Source of the DNA: Whalleya microplaca
Lineage: Eukaryota; Ascomycota; Sordariomycetes; Xylariales; Xylariaceae
Reading direction: 5' to 3'
DNA length: 64,000 bases
Assembly (NCBI GenBank): GCA_022497155.1
Contig: MU385710.1
Location: 1,898,796-1,962,795, forward strand
The notes under the pieces were generated by a model that worked only from the letters and a program-made list of their open reading frames with translations, ran no database searches and had not been told where the DNA came from. Of the stretch, positions 1 through 11,954 are shown piece by piece. The position numbers and the translations under genes are program-made. Position 1 is the stretch's first letter. The number at the start of each line of letters is the position of its first letter.

Positions 1-562
1 ACTGCATACTACATATTAGTGCCCTACATACATGGTACTACCTATGTAGGTGGCGGATCAGCGCCAGGATCTTAAAAGACCCTGAGTTTTGCACAATGCC
101 TAACAAGACGCAAGAGTTATGTATGCATAGTCATGCATGCATCTGGTGGTACTTAAGCACAGACTATCCCCAAAGAGGCAACTAGTAAATACATGGATGT
201 ATTGCACAATAGTATAAGAAGATGGATAAATGCGCCAGGGCAACGACGCGGTACATACATGTACAAGACGCGGTGCGAGTCCCTCAATTACACACATCAT
301 ACCTATAAGTGCCAGAGTTTCCAACATACAGAGAGATACCTATTGCTTATATGTTTAATCTGTAGCAACCTCTCTATGATCCTTCTCGTCCACGTTGTCT
401 AAGGGTAGTTGGTATATATATATACACTACCACACTGATATACACCACATCTATAGAATACTTGTCGTCAAGTCCCCCACCTAACTCCCCACCGGTGGTC
501 ACATACATCTCCTACATTAACGAGAGAAGGACAACGAGGGAAGAGAAGCGAGAGAGACAGAG
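1..562. other. Intergenic / promoter region of the Whi5-like gene
   Basis: No coding region is recognisable. The last part (about 410-560) has a TA-rich stretch at 413-424 followed by C- and purine-rich tracts before the ATG at 563, as in a fungal 5' UTR. Small ORFs here lack any recognisable domain. Confidence 0.5.
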
Positions 563-1392
563 ATGGATGCTTCACCAAGTAAACGACGCGTCCTGGCTCC
601 CCTTGACGCCAATACCCGATCGCCTGCTGCTGCGTCAAATGGTCCGGCTTCGAGACTTGGGGTGTCAAAGTTGCACATCCCAATTGCCTTGGATCCAACC
701 AAGACGGGTGCGATAAAACGACCACTTATTCGGGATATCAGTCAACAGGAATACTCATTACCGGTAACCAAGAAGCCGCGCATATCAGACCCGGAAGAGC
801 GTCGGCCTATAACGAGCGACAAAGACAACAATGTCTCAAGAGTTCGTGTCGAAAGCTTTACTCTGTCGTCTTGTCGCTAGACTAACTTGCTTTTTTTAAG
901 AATTCGGATAGCCGCGACTGCGACCACGATGATGAGTCTATCCCTCGACGCTCAAATTCGCCCGACGAGTCTTCCATCTTTGACACTGCGGCCATCGATA
1001 CATCGCAAGCTACCACGATCACAGAGCCAGACCCGGAAGCAACACCGCCTACGCTGCCAGCACCACCGCCGCCTCGGCAGCTAACACGGGAGGAGGCGAA
1101 AGAGGTACGTTGAATGCAGTCTGGAACCGTAAGGCCACTGAAATTTACCATGTATGTGCAGAGGGCAGAAATCCTCCGGCTGAGACTCGGCCTGGCGACC
1201 TACAAGCTCCGGACAGGTCAGACCGATGTTCCTCTCGAGCGGCTTGTTATCAAACCACTAGGCACACGACTGCCGCGTCTTCCCTCTTTAGCGCGGCCTG
1301 GGGAAAGCGATGGCGTAGACGAGGCGCCACGCAGGCAGCCTATGGGCCAGCGGAAGGCGTTGCCTGCAACGGCGCCGGGGCCTTGCCGGTAG
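563..1392 (+). CDS. Whi5/Nrm1-type cell-cycle transcriptional repressor (GTB motif)
   Basis: Three exons join in phase: 563-841, 901-1104 and 1162-1392, giving 237 residues. Intron 1 has donor GTTCGT and a CTAAC branch site; intron 2 has donor GTACGT and a CAG acceptor. The protein is mostly low-complexity and polar, starting MDASPSKRRVLAPLDANTRS. The only conserved block is near residues 154-189, spanning the second splice junction (LTREEAKE then RAEILRLRLGLATYKLRTGQ). This matches the short GTB motif of the Whi5/Nrm1 family. Known members bind the G1/S transcription factors SBF/MBF and repress cell-cycle promoters in the nucleus until phosphorylated. SP/TP sites such as NSPD and PSKR fit CDK control (inference). 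Whether it acts as the Whi5 or the Nrm1 equivalent cannot be decided from sequence. The motif falls out if exon 2 is not joined to exon 3, which supports the splice model. Confidence 0.8.
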
Positions 1393-1880
1393 TATTGTTA
1401 AAAGGTGCAGGGTGATGATAGTGTAAGGGTGAAAGGGGGAGCCCCTTTTCTTTAGTCTCGACCATTATGCTGGCGCTGTGCATTTGACGGGTCTATTAAC
1501 ATTGTCTGGCGTTACGTTCGAGTATAAAGGTGACCTGAGTTGGTTGATGATAGGCGTTCGCGCTGCATAGAAGCATGGATTGGGACCGGCACCGGGAATG
1601 GTTACTACCCTATACATCAAGTACCTAATGCTACCCACCTACATCAAATGTACCTGATAGTTGGGCTTTGATTACCTAACCAAGGTATTTTAACGATTTG
1701 GTAAGATCCACATTGTGCATGATGTGCCTTCCCCCTGTTCCTTCATGATCTTTCGACAGGTAGCAGCACCTTAGGGGGTCCATGAAGGTACCCAGGCCAT
1801 TCTTCACGCCGCTCTCTATGCCAGCTGCTCCATGCCACTCTCACATTCCAGCTTCTTACTCCAACTGTCTCCAGCGCACC
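1393..1880. other. Intergenic region downstream of the Whi5-like gene
   Basis: I see no gene here. It contains the probable 3' UTR of the Whi5-like gene and, around 1610-1680, repeated TACC/GGTA-type short words such as CTACCCACCTACATC. Confidence 0.4.
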
Positions 1881-2162
1881 ATGTGCTCCAGCGTACTGTT
1901 CATTTACTGTTGCGGCTGCACCGAGAGGACCGTCTTCGAGTGTTCAACGACGGGCTATCGTAGTAGTATTTGTCAACTATGCGAGTGTCTAGCTACCCTC
2001 TTGGATGAGGAATGCCATGATTGCTCGAGTCAACGCCATGGTGCAGGGCTAGGTCTTGGAGTCTCGGGACCGCTTACCGACGAGTCGTCCGTCCTACGTG
2101 AGCGCTCGCTCAACAAACCAGCCAAGGTACCGCCCAGGATCAGTCTCTCGGGTAGCTTCTGA
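1881..2162 (+). CDS. Small cysteine-rich hypothetical protein
   Basis: An uninterrupted ORF of 93 residues starts at the ATG at 1881. The reading frame is open further upstream to 1782, but the conserved-looking part starts at 1881 with MCSSVLFIYCCGCTERTVF. It has nine cysteines within its first 50 residues (C-x-C, C-x2-C and C-x2-C spacings), then a basic, proline- and serine-containing tail. Many ascomycetes encode short proteins that begin in a similar way (Met-Cys, an aromatic/aliphatic stretch, then spaced cysteines); their function is unknown to me. There is no signal peptide, so it is not an obvious secreted effector. It could be a chance ORF: no intron or neighbouring context backs it. 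A search for homologues with the same cysteine spacing would settle it. Confidence 0.35.
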   Translation: MCSSVLFIYCCGCTERTVFECSTTGYRSSICQLCECLATLLDEECHDCSSQRHGAGLGLGVSGPLTDESSVLRERSLNKPAKVPPRISLSGSF

Positions 2163-3002
2163 GAAAGTGAGAGCAGACGTAGAATCGCATAACACTGTAA
2201 CACCTTCCCGAAAACATTACATGAATTGTGATCGGGAGCACATCAAGTTTGTGTTTACATCATCACCTCGGAATATAGGAATATTCGGCTGGTCAGTCAT
2301 CATCCCAAGAACCAACAGAAAGGGGGATTCCGGCCTCCACTCTCTTCTATTTACTCACATATAAATCAACTCAGATCCCAAAAGTCACCATACCTTCATT
2401 CAGAGAATATCCAGGCTATGCTAAGCCCTGCTCCATGGTCTCTTAATACGTAATCTGTACCACCATTAAGCAGGCCGTCCTATTTGGAACTCTATATTAA
2501 TAAAATAGCTACGGCTTAACATTCTAGGCTACAGCTTCCGTCTTGATGTAAAACGTGAGTTCGGTAATGCTGAGGTCTTTATACTCCTTGCCTTTAAGGC
2601 GGATGTCGGCTCGACTTTCTACATCAACCAATTCACTCCATAGTCGCTAATTGGACTCGGGTTCCCTAGCCTTAATAATCTTATCTCTTTCTCTCCCTTC
2701 CCATCTTAGTTTTCCAAGTCTAAGGAGGTGGTTGGGGGGTGCTGTTTTTCTTCGTTTTGGCAAGGAGAAAAGAGGGTTCAATCTGATATCTCATTTGACC
2801 AGGGGAAATCGTCTTACCGGAGGGCTATATACCATGCTAGTGGATTGGGCTTTCTTTATAGCAAGGTTCGTGATCAAGAAATCGTCAACTCCTGCTCGTA
2901 CACCTACTTCAACACCTTCTTTCACCGACGGGATATGAGTCTTAAAGTCTGGCCAAGACAGCCACCCGGGGAAACACAGGACCAAACAATCACCTCTTAG
3001 GG

Positions 3003-3061
<59 letters not shown>

Positions 3062-3342
3062 GAGCGTAATATGGTACATGGCAGAGGTCATCGCAGACGG
3101 TATATCATTGTGAAAAGGGCTCCTTGCACTGCTATCAGAAAACAATCCCTCCTGCAAGAAACTAGGGTGTTCATAATAGCTTCAAAATTAAATCCTTTAC
3201 ATACCATGCATTCACTTTCAATGCATCTCTTCAAGCCGCCTTTTTTCCCCATAAAGATTGAGGCGATAGGGATGCGAAGAGCTCCTTGATCTCCTGATCC
3301 TGCAGTTGTATGCATCCCGCCCAATACCAGACGGGCCGGTTT
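2163..3342. other. Intergenic region, no recognisable gene
   Basis: Short ORFs occur on both strands, but none has a domain, a convincing start or a splice pattern. Apart from the CA/TA microsatellite at 3005-3061 (listed separately) I see nothing functional. The right end is the 3' flank of the HEATR5/Laa1-like gene. Confidence 0.4.
3005..3061. repeat. Compound microsatellite (CA)n(TA)n
   Basis: About 17 uninterrupted AC/CA dinucleotides (3005-3039) run directly into about 11 TA dinucleotides (to 3061). This is a compound perfect microsatellite in an intergenic region. Confidence 0.95.
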
Positions 3343-6300
3343 TCATGACCCCCCAAAGTCCATTTTTAACGCGATGCTCGGCTGGCCTGCATTGTTGGTA
3401 TCTTTCTCTGTACCACCGTCCTGTCGGCCGGAGCGAATGACCTCCTCCATGAAAGCCTTCTGCCCCTCACTCATTGCAGTGACCACCCCCTTGAAACTTG
3501 TTTGATTTGTAGAGGCTAACTCAAGCAACCTCACACTTGTCTCACGATACACCTCAGCACCTTCGCTAGCAGCCCGCGAGAGAAGAGCAGGCACTACGAT
3601 AGACATCGCAATCTGAGCATGGTCGCTGTCTATTGTCGAGACATATTGGGTCAGAGCGTGTGCTACTAGTTTGCGGGCTCCCTCCGGGTCCTCGGGGTCC
3701 GTGTCTACCACGAAAGCGATCAGGCGCGGGAGAAGGTAGCGGGCAATAGACTGGTCAGCAGGCGTTGGAGAGGATTGTAACAAGAGTGACCGGATGCAGT
3801 TTGCAGCGATCTTGGCTGTCTGCGTGAGACGTCAGCAACATGAAACAGTAAGTGAATTCGAGGAGTACTGACCATACGGTCTGTTAGACAATCAAGCACC
3901 TCGTCCAAGTATCTCGTGACAAGGCGATCCGTGGCCGCGAGGCGATTGTTACCGCCGGTAAACAGAATTGTGATTGCGAGCAGGCAATTCTTGACGCATT
4001 GTAAAGATGTCGGGACCTCTCGCTTCTGCGCATTCAGATAAATCGAAATGTATCTTCGCAGGCAGCCTTGTATCTGAGTGTCGGTGGCAGATCTTCCATC
4101 TGCAGAGCGACGCGAATTAGACATACTTGCCATGAATCGCTTGAACATGGGCAAAGCCTGAGGGACAATAACATCTTGGCAGGAAGGAGTCGCAAGTATA
4201 GTGGCAAAGATGTGGATTATACATGCGTGTAAATCGGTCTTTATGATGGCCGGAAACACCTCAGCCGCATCTACTATAGCACTTAGTCCAAGTCTTATAA
4301 GAAGGACGGCCTCCTCAGTCAGATTATGACGAACTGGCTGGTTCGCCTCAGCTAAATTAGGCAATAATCCGGAGAGCACCAGGACGATGATTCTAGTGAG
4401 CTCGAATAACTGCTCAATATCTTCAGTCAAGTCGCCATCCTCAGGCTGCTCCTGTTTTCTAGCTGATGGATGAGCCACGCACAGGGCGCGCGCGATCTCA
4501 ACAATAACACCCTGTACATCGAGCCCTTCAGTCAGGACAAGACGATCTAGTAAATCCATTGTCTCGGAGAAAATTGCTTCTCGGTAGATAGCATGACCCG
4601 AAACACTCGGGTGTAAGATCTTCTTAAGAGCCTGAAGTATTTCGAGTGTCTGTTCTTGGGTGGCTAACGAATCGGTCTGACCCGACCGAGTCGCCAGGGC
4701 TTCGAATGCGATCCCAAATAATACGAAGAAGAAAGCAACAGGTTCGTCGCGGTAATTGATATCAGCGCTTTTGACATGCCCGTTGGCCGCTGTTGCATCG
4801 GCTTCCTTGCCGTCTAATGCATCGAAGACGAATTCACTGTCTTGCTCAATGAGGCTCGCGATGGCGTCAACAAGCTTCAGCCAGGAGTCCTGGTAGAATT
4901 TGAGAAGCGTTTCTCGGTTCAGTGCCGAGTAAATAGTATCCAGGCTGCCGGACATAGATGGTGGCCCTAGCGTCATTGAGATATCCGGTTCGAATCTCAG
5001 CCGAGCGAACTCCCGCAAGGAAGCCAGCCACAGCGGTGTTAGAGTACCAATATGAGGTTTCAACACATCGAGCAGGTACTTCTGCTCCGAGCTGGCTACT
5101 TGTAAATCGGCCCAGGCCGAGAAGACAGACATTTTGACCATGACTTGCGCATTAGAACTGAGGCCTTTGAGGTCACCAATACCAACATTCTCTGTCTCCG
5201 TCGAGAAGTTCTCAAGCGCGGTGACCAGCGTCTTCAAGATACGGCCCATGCGGTCGACGTCTGTCACAATTCCGGTCGAAATGAAGGCCGCGCAAACGTT
5301 GACTGCTTCCGCGGCAAGTTCAGGAGATGAGTCTGCGGCAAAAGCAGGGGTCAAAGCCGAGCTGATTTGTGCTTGGTACTGTTCAAGGAGCATTGCTTCG
5401 TCAAAGTCGGGATCTGGTGTCTTGCCAAACATCCTCAGGACGGCACCTATTATCTTCAAGCCCCATATCCTCAGTTCTAATACGCTAGACGTTGAGGCTG
5501 AAAATGCCATTCGAATGACATCAGCGATCCTGGCTTGCAGGGCTAACTGTGCAGGGGACTCGCCGTTGGTGGCGACGTCTTTTCCAATCAACGCGAACAT
5601 GTCGTTGAGACAACTCATTGCAAATGTCCTTACTTGCCAGCGCAGGGGCTCCATTTCGGAACTTGCGGTTGCTTCTTTTTCTTCTTTGGCGGTGCCAGCT
5701 GCCGCCGCAAAGCCGGCAACCTCCTCGTCCTGAAGGTCGATGGCCGCGCTTGGTTTACTGGCAGCAGTATGTGAGTCCTCGACGACTTTTGGCCGCGTCA
5801 TCTTGAGTACATGCTGGCAGCGGATGAGCCAAGATCCAGTGTCTGTCAACGATGTCTGCCGCAACCAGTTCCGAATGATATTACGGATTCCGTCATGGTT
5901 CGGGGAAATATCCAGAACAAGCCATAACTGGTCCTCAAATCCAGGATCCGCTGCTCCTAATACATCGTAAGGGTTCCTCTTCATGAGATTATAGAGACCG
6001 TCCACTGCAACATCGCGTAGATCGGAGAACTCAGAATTAAGGTATTTCTGTAATATCTTAACGTAGTCACCGAAGACCATATGTCCTGGCGCGTATAAAG
6101 ACAGGTGTTCTAAGCATCCCAAGCTTGCACGTTGCACGACGATGTCTTCTTCGTTTTGGAGCTGACCCACGAGGGTGAGTATCAATTCGCGGGATTTGGT
6201 GGAATCTTGCAGGTCTGGCCCCACGACGTTGACCAAGGAGTCAACACAGCGAGTGATGGTAGCTGTGGTTGATAGCTCCATCTCCAGGCTCATGGAAATC

Positions 6301-9300
6301 GCAGAAGAGACCTCGGGATTGTGCGAGTCAGAGAGATATAGCTGAGCTAGCATCCCCAAGCTTCCGGAAACGTACGGGGAGAAACCCAGGCCTGCAGCAT
6401 CCGCAGCAAGGGCCAATGCCTCCAGGGCCCAAAAATGTACTGTCGGATGGGGATCGTTGCATAAGGACATCAGGATACCGGTGATAGTTTTGAGGTGATA
6501 TCCGGCTCCCATACCGCCGACTTTCTCCTGGATACAACCCAAGGCCATAGCGCATCCAGCACGGGCACTTGGTTCCCGATTACCTACTATTGTGTCTATC
6601 AAATGCTTGATCTCGTGATTAGTAAATGCGTTACCGCATGTGTTACAAAGACGCGCAACCGCAGCATAACCGATATTGCGGATGTATTGATCAGGATCGA
6701 TCACAAAGCCCCTAATCATCTCTTGTAGAAGTTTTTCTACCGCCATGTTGGTGACATTGCCAGGTGAAGACTGCGTTTCCTTAACGGCAACTTTCAATGT
6801 TGAGAATAGGGCACTGGCGACATTGACATTGATAGCTGCTTTACGACCGGGGTCACGCTGAAGGGAACCGGCCGAAATAAATGTGGCAATTTGCTCAAGG
6901 ATGCTCTCTTGGACTTTGGCGGGTGTCAGGGGGAAAACGAAAGCAAATAGCTGGATCGCCATGTTGACCACCTCGGTAGCCGGAGGATCTGGGAGGTCAA
7001 TGGATGGATCTAGCTGGCCAACATACAGCAAGGCGGCATCGTGTTCCAGCGATTGACAAATTGGCGACAGGAGTAAATTGTCCATAACATCATCAGGATC
7101 CACCTCGTTCGTCTGCGAGCTATCGGCTGTTTCGTCCTTCTCTCCAGGAAGCCTCTTGACCTTGAAGCCCTGGACTAGGCCGTTGACACCGAAACCAGAA
7201 TTATCGCCAACCTCCCAGATAGTTTCGAATGTTCCGGCAGAATTAGCTATAGAGGTACTAAGGGAGTTTGCATAATTCTCGGGGTCGGCAAACAAAGAGA
7301 TCGCCAGTGTCAACAGGTTAGATTGTAATAGAGCCTCGCTCCCCCCAGCTGGGCTTTGATTTACGAGTTTGATGTAACATTGCAGAACTCGTCGTTGAAC
7401 CATCATGTCGAGGTCTTGCAGTTGCAAAGCAGGGGTTAATCTCTGGGCGATATCGTCTGTGGTTTTTTTAGAGGGGAGCATCCTGAGAAACACAGTGGTG
7501 TTCTGAAGCATTGTGGCGATACGCTTCGAAACATCAACTGTCAATAAACGGCCGTTGAATTGAAGAAACGAGAGGATGGAACCTAATGCACTCTCCTTGA
7601 CGTGGGTCAAGTAGGAGACTTCGAGGATGTTACGGTGGGCAAAATTGTCTTTGGCTAGAGGTTTTGGTAGAGCGTTTTTCCAGAGAACGAGTAGCTGTGA
7701 AAGGTGAATTTTGACAAAGTTGGGACCCAATGACATGAGCCCCCCAAGAAGAATCCAAGCGACCTGAACCTGCGTGCTAGAGACACGAAGTTCAGACTTG
7801 CCACTGGACTTGAGGAGATTGGTAGCCATAGAATAGACTCGATTGTTGATATCGAGAGAGCCGTACAAAGGGCGGGCCGGGCTGGCGCTGAGAGTCGCAG
7901 CCAATCCGTGCGCGAAACCAATACATCTTCTTGGAGAATTTCGTCCGCCGCCGAGCAGAGAGAGCTCCCTGCTGAGACTATTCATACAAACTGACAAGCA
8001 GGGTAAGAGCTGTTGCGGGCACGCAAGAACAAATGTCTTCATGCAGTGCGAAGCAGATACCTGAACACTATAACTCGGATGCTGGAGCACCTGTAGCAGT
8101 CCGTCTCGACAAGACTCGGCGAAATTGTTCGCGGCCGATCCAAGTGATGTGATGAGCGAGGAAATAGCACCAAGAGTTGTGATCAGAGTTTGCTTGGTCG
8201 GCTCAGGCCGTTCTTTCAGCGCCTGAGGATAATTCTTAAATATGTCGTTAACGAGCACTTTGGCTGCGGACATCTGGCCGGATTCGCCCAGGATCTTGCG
8301 GCCAACCACGACCTGGAGGACCGTGTCCACAATGCGACGAGAGATAAGGAGCCGATATCTATTATTGACGATATTCTGATGGCCAAGAAGGTCAGTAGTT
8401 AGACTCTCGACGGTTTTCAGGTAGTTCGTTTCGACAAATTTCTCTCCTAGCCGTTTCAAAACTCTTCCATAACAAACACCAATAGCCACCCTAGCTCTGT
8501 TAGTGGTAGACAGTCGAACATACTGCGTCGTCAGGATTTTGAAGATGTCATTAAATGACAAAGCCAGATCTTGGCTTCTCTTCCCCGGCGCAGGGCTTCC
8601 AGGCCGTGATGGGATATCTTCGTCTGCATCCAGTCCTGCGCCTGGCTGCATAGTAGCTCTCTTGCTGGGCTTTGCCTTGGGTTTCTTTATCTTCGGTACT
8701 GAGGTGGTGTTCGGGGCAAGCTCAGAATGGCCCTTAACCATAGCTTCAGCCAGACAATCGGCAGCGGCATGTCTCACGTGAGGTGAACTAGAATCGATGG
8801 TCTTGAAAATGGCCGACTTGAGATTCTCGAAGTCGCTGGAATTCTCAAAATACGGCGTGTACTTGACTAACGACCTCAAACAACGGCAGGCAGATACGAC
8901 AGTCAAAGAGCCCTTGTCACTAGATGCGGCAGTTCGGCCTTGCTTCCAGATATCTCTGGCAATGCTCTCGTCTAGACTGCCTCGCACCATCCCTACGATT
9001 TTGGCCAGGGCGGTGAGGGCGGCAGCGCGCAAGCCAGCATGACCCTGAGACGACTTGAGCAGCTTGGCTAGCGTACTACAGGCTAACTGATGCAAGCCAA
9101 TGGCGCTGTCACCAGCAGCGGCATACACATCGCCTAAGCAGCCGACAGCAGCGTGCCTCGTCCGGAGCTCAGCGTCGGACTTGTATTTGCCAGCGGAGAC
9201 GATGGCGACCAGCTCGTTGACGGTCTCGAAAAGCAGTTTCCTGTCCCCATTTCCAAAGACATGTGCCAGTATCTTGCCAAGGTTTATCCTTACGATCCGA

Positions 9301-9569
9301 CTCGGAGAGGGCGCAGCAAGATTGATGATCTGAAAGACCTCCTTCTTCAGGTAGAACTGCTGAGCAGTACAGTCGTCTGCAGACAGGCCATGGACGTGTT
9401 TGGCCAGGGAGGATACAAAATTCAGAAGAAACAGATCCTGCTGCTCGGAGGGTAACGATTGAAGCTTCGGAAGGTCGAGTTCTGGATTGGACGTAGAGCT
9501 CAAGCGGACGGGAGCTGGGGCGGCTGAAGCACCGTTCGAGTTTTGAGGAGGGGAACTTGGCGTAGACAT
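3343..9569 (-). CDS. HEATR5/Laa1-like HEAT-repeat protein, AP-1 clathrin accessory factor
   Basis: Exon 1 runs from the ATG at 9569 to 3873 and exon 2 from 3819 to the stop at 3343. The 53-nt intron (3820-3872) has a GTCAGT donor and CAG acceptor, and the joined protein is 2057 residues. Without splicing the frame ends at 3720 in an unrelated tail, whereas splicing continues with a conserved-looking alpha-helical C-terminus. Length and layout match animal HEATR5A/B and yeast Laa1 (about 2000 residues): a Ser/Pro-rich N-terminus, then HEAT-type helical repeats nearly end to end (for example HAAVGCLGDVYAAAGDSAIG near residue 140 and VHFWALEALALAADAAG near 1045). Laa1/HEATR5 proteins associate with the AP-1 adaptor in clathrin-mediated trafficking between trans-Golgi and endosomes. 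No catalytic domain is present. An acidic, basic and proline-rich insert lies near residues 280-330. It diverges from the YebC-like gene across about 700 bp. Confidence 0.85.
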
Positions 9570-10271
9570 CGAAAGGTCATGAGGGTATATATGTCAGATG
9601 CTCGCAGAAAGCTCATTCATAAAAGTACAGTCCGGTACAGTACAGATGGTTATTAGGTATTTGGTTGTATAATAAAAGCAACATGAACGATCATGAATTT
9701 GAGACAGGTGGTGGTGGCCCATGCCTCCACAGATGTATGTACTAAGTACTTTGTACCGAACAGAGGTAGCACTGAGTACCGAACCTACCTAGCTAACGTA
9801 CATACGTGTAATAAATGATTAGGTACCGGTATGTGTAGACTGCCAGAGTACCTAGGTACATACATATTCCGTGCTCACCTACTTCTTATTAAGCTTATTA
9901 GTACCTAACAACGTCAGTCCCGTCCCGTCAGTGCACCTGCCCGTCATTTTCAGACGGTCCATGGTTGATCCTTTTAAGGTTTAGTCTCATTACCTGAGGC
10001 AGGTACGGCATAAACTGTACATGCATGTAAACGACATAGTGCTTACATACGCATGTACGTACGGTAGGGAGAATTTCATATGTATTACGTAAGGTAGGCT
10101 GCTAGATTAGATAGCGACATGTACATAGCTTATTTTTCCCTCCTTTGCTAACTATATACCTACATACATACATACGTAAGTTAGTATATAGCGTTATCGC
10201 ATCACCTACCTATTACCCTGGGTGACTCGGAATGACCGTCTTGTTTTGATATTTCCACGGCCTGTGTCACA
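9570..10271. promoter_or_regulatory. Divergent intergenic region with GGTACC/CCTAGG palindromic words
   Basis: This 702-bp region separates the Laa1-like (-) and YebC-like (+) start codons, so it must hold both promoters. It is full of short self-complementary words built from TAC/GTA (for example AGGTACCGGT, GTACCTAGGTAC, CATACATACATACGTA). No single TATA box or known factor site can be assigned with confidence. Confidence 0.5.
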
Positions 10272-11330
10272 ATGTCCTCCCCATGCCTCTGTTTCGGCCG
10301 AGGCCCTGTCCTGAGGCCGACCACGTCTGTCCTATACCCTCTATGTCGCCGGTCTTTCAATTCGACCTCGATACGCTCTAGTGGCCATAATCGATGGTCT
10401 AAGATCAAGCACGAGAAGGGTGCCGCCGATCTGAAGAAAAACACTCGACGGAGCACGTTTGCTAACAACTTATTTCTCTACTCGAAACGTCCGTACCGCA
10501 ATCACACTCCCCCCTCCTTTCCCCTGCTGATTAAATTTGCGCCCCAAAGTCTATGGCCCAGATCCGAACTTGAACACACCGTTGGCCACCGTCATTACAG
10601 CTGCAAAGAAAGGTATTATCTGACATTGGTATGGCACGGGACAATTGCGCCCTAGCTCGTATTTTTCGAACGGCACAACCCACGGCCAGAGAGAAAGAAC
10701 CTATATCTAACGAATACCTTGTTGATAGCGGGCATGCCGAAAGCCAACATCGACATAGCCATAGCGCGAGGCCAGGGGAAATCCTCCTCCGGCGCAGGAC
10801 TCGAGAGTCTGACCATCGAGGTCATGGCGGCACCGGCCGTAGCTATAGTAATCGACGTCGAGACGGATACCAGGCACCGTGCCTTTCAAGAGCTCAAGAG
10901 CTTGATCAAGAAATTCCACGCCACTATGACACCGACGGCGTTCCAGTTTACGAGGAAGGGCCGGACGGTTCTCAAAAGCACAGGCGGCGACTTCGACGAG
11001 ATCCTAATGCAGGCACTCGACGCTGGCGCAGAGGACGTCGAGCAAGACGAGGACGGCAATATTATCCTCTGGACGCAGCCGAACATGACGCACCAGGCGG
11101 CACAGACCCTGAGCAATGCGCTTTCCACCGAGATTTCCAGCTCCGACATTATATGGTCGCCAACGGCGGAAAAGGTCAGCCTTGATGACCCCGAAGCAAC
11201 AGTGAGGTTAGCCAATTTCCTAGCGGCGTTGAAAGATTATCCCGGCGTTCAAGGGGTTTATGCAAATGCGGAAAGAGGAGCTATAACCGAGGAGCTTTGG
11301 AAGACGGTAGAAGAGAACCTCGATTCGTAA
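10272..11330 (+). CDS. YebC/TACO1-family mitochondrial translation factor
   Basis: Exons 10272-10488, 10550-10612 and 10729-11330 join in phase (introns 61 and 116 nt, the second with a CTAAC branch site) to give 293 residues. The first ~36 residues are Arg/Ser-rich and hydroxylated, as in a mitochondrial targeting sequence. The family signature follows: GHNRWSKIKHEKGAADLKKN (residues 38-57), then LYGPDPNLNTPLATVITAAK across exon 2 and AGMPKANIDIAIARG at the start of exon 3. The conserved C-terminal YebC domain lies near 110-290. In mammals the mitochondrial member TACO1 promotes translation of COX1; the yeast homologue is also mitochondrial. The transcription-factor label from the bacterial family is probably misleading here (established knowledge of the family). 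It converges with the Pet100 gene, 276 bp away. Confidence 0.9.
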
Positions 11331-11606
11331 CCTGTAACGTTTGTTGTACAAGATGTAGATGTAATGTACACTGTTCCTATATAGCGTATAGATCGCCATT
11401 CAGACTTTGTATTTATAGAGAGTACAGTCTGTCGTGGGTACATGTACCCGAAAGCAAAACGTTAACGCCATGGGACCTCGTTTCAATTCCCTTCCGTTTT
11501 CCTTGTGCAGAGCCCATCCATATGCATTACGGAGCGTTTCATATACAGGCCCTCTCAAACAACCCGACCCAGCTTGGACAGTCATTTGAAAATATATGGC
11601 TTCCCC

Positions 11607-11954
11607 TCAGGATCTATCTACCTCGCTCGACTCAGTCGGCGGGGGCGGCTGCTGCCTCGCCTCGTTCTCAAGCCTCTTTTCCCTGAGGTATAATCGTCGC
11701 GCACGCAGACGCTGCAGCTCAGCATGAATCTCGTCTCTATCGAGCGGCACCTTATTGGCCTGTTCGGGCTTCGGCCAGAAATCGGGCACGGAGAATCGAT
11801 CGTCGAGGTTGGTACCGAAGTAGTACATGATGCCGATGGGGAACATGACATACATGCCGAACTATCACAATGCAGGCTTTAGTTGGGCAGATCGGTCACA
11901 TTATAGGTGCGAGTGCTTGCTGACCTTGAAGACTTCGAGATTTAAGCCGCCCAT
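11607..11954 (-). CDS. PET100: Pet100-like cytochrome c oxidase assembly factor
   Basis: Exon 1 (11954-11925) encodes only ten residues, MGGLNLEVFK. After a 63-nt intron (11862-11924, donor GTCAGC, acceptor TAG) exon 2 (11861-11607) completes a 94-residue protein. The N-terminal block GLNLEVFKFGMYVMFPIGIM, a single membrane-spanning stretch followed by YYFGTNLD, is typical of Pet100. A highly charged helical part (about residues 45-75) and a Pro/Glu tail follow. Pet100 is an inner-membrane chaperone needed to assemble complex IV (family knowledge). The first exon is too short to be seen without splicing; an ORF finder would start at the internal Met-13 and lose half the signature. It lies tail to tail with the TACO1-like gene. 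Confidence 0.88.

Noticed and set aside
5134..5733. 199-codon open frame on the + strand inside the Laa1-like gene
   Set aside because: It is antisense to a long conserved coding exon, with no splice or domain support; a shadow frame.
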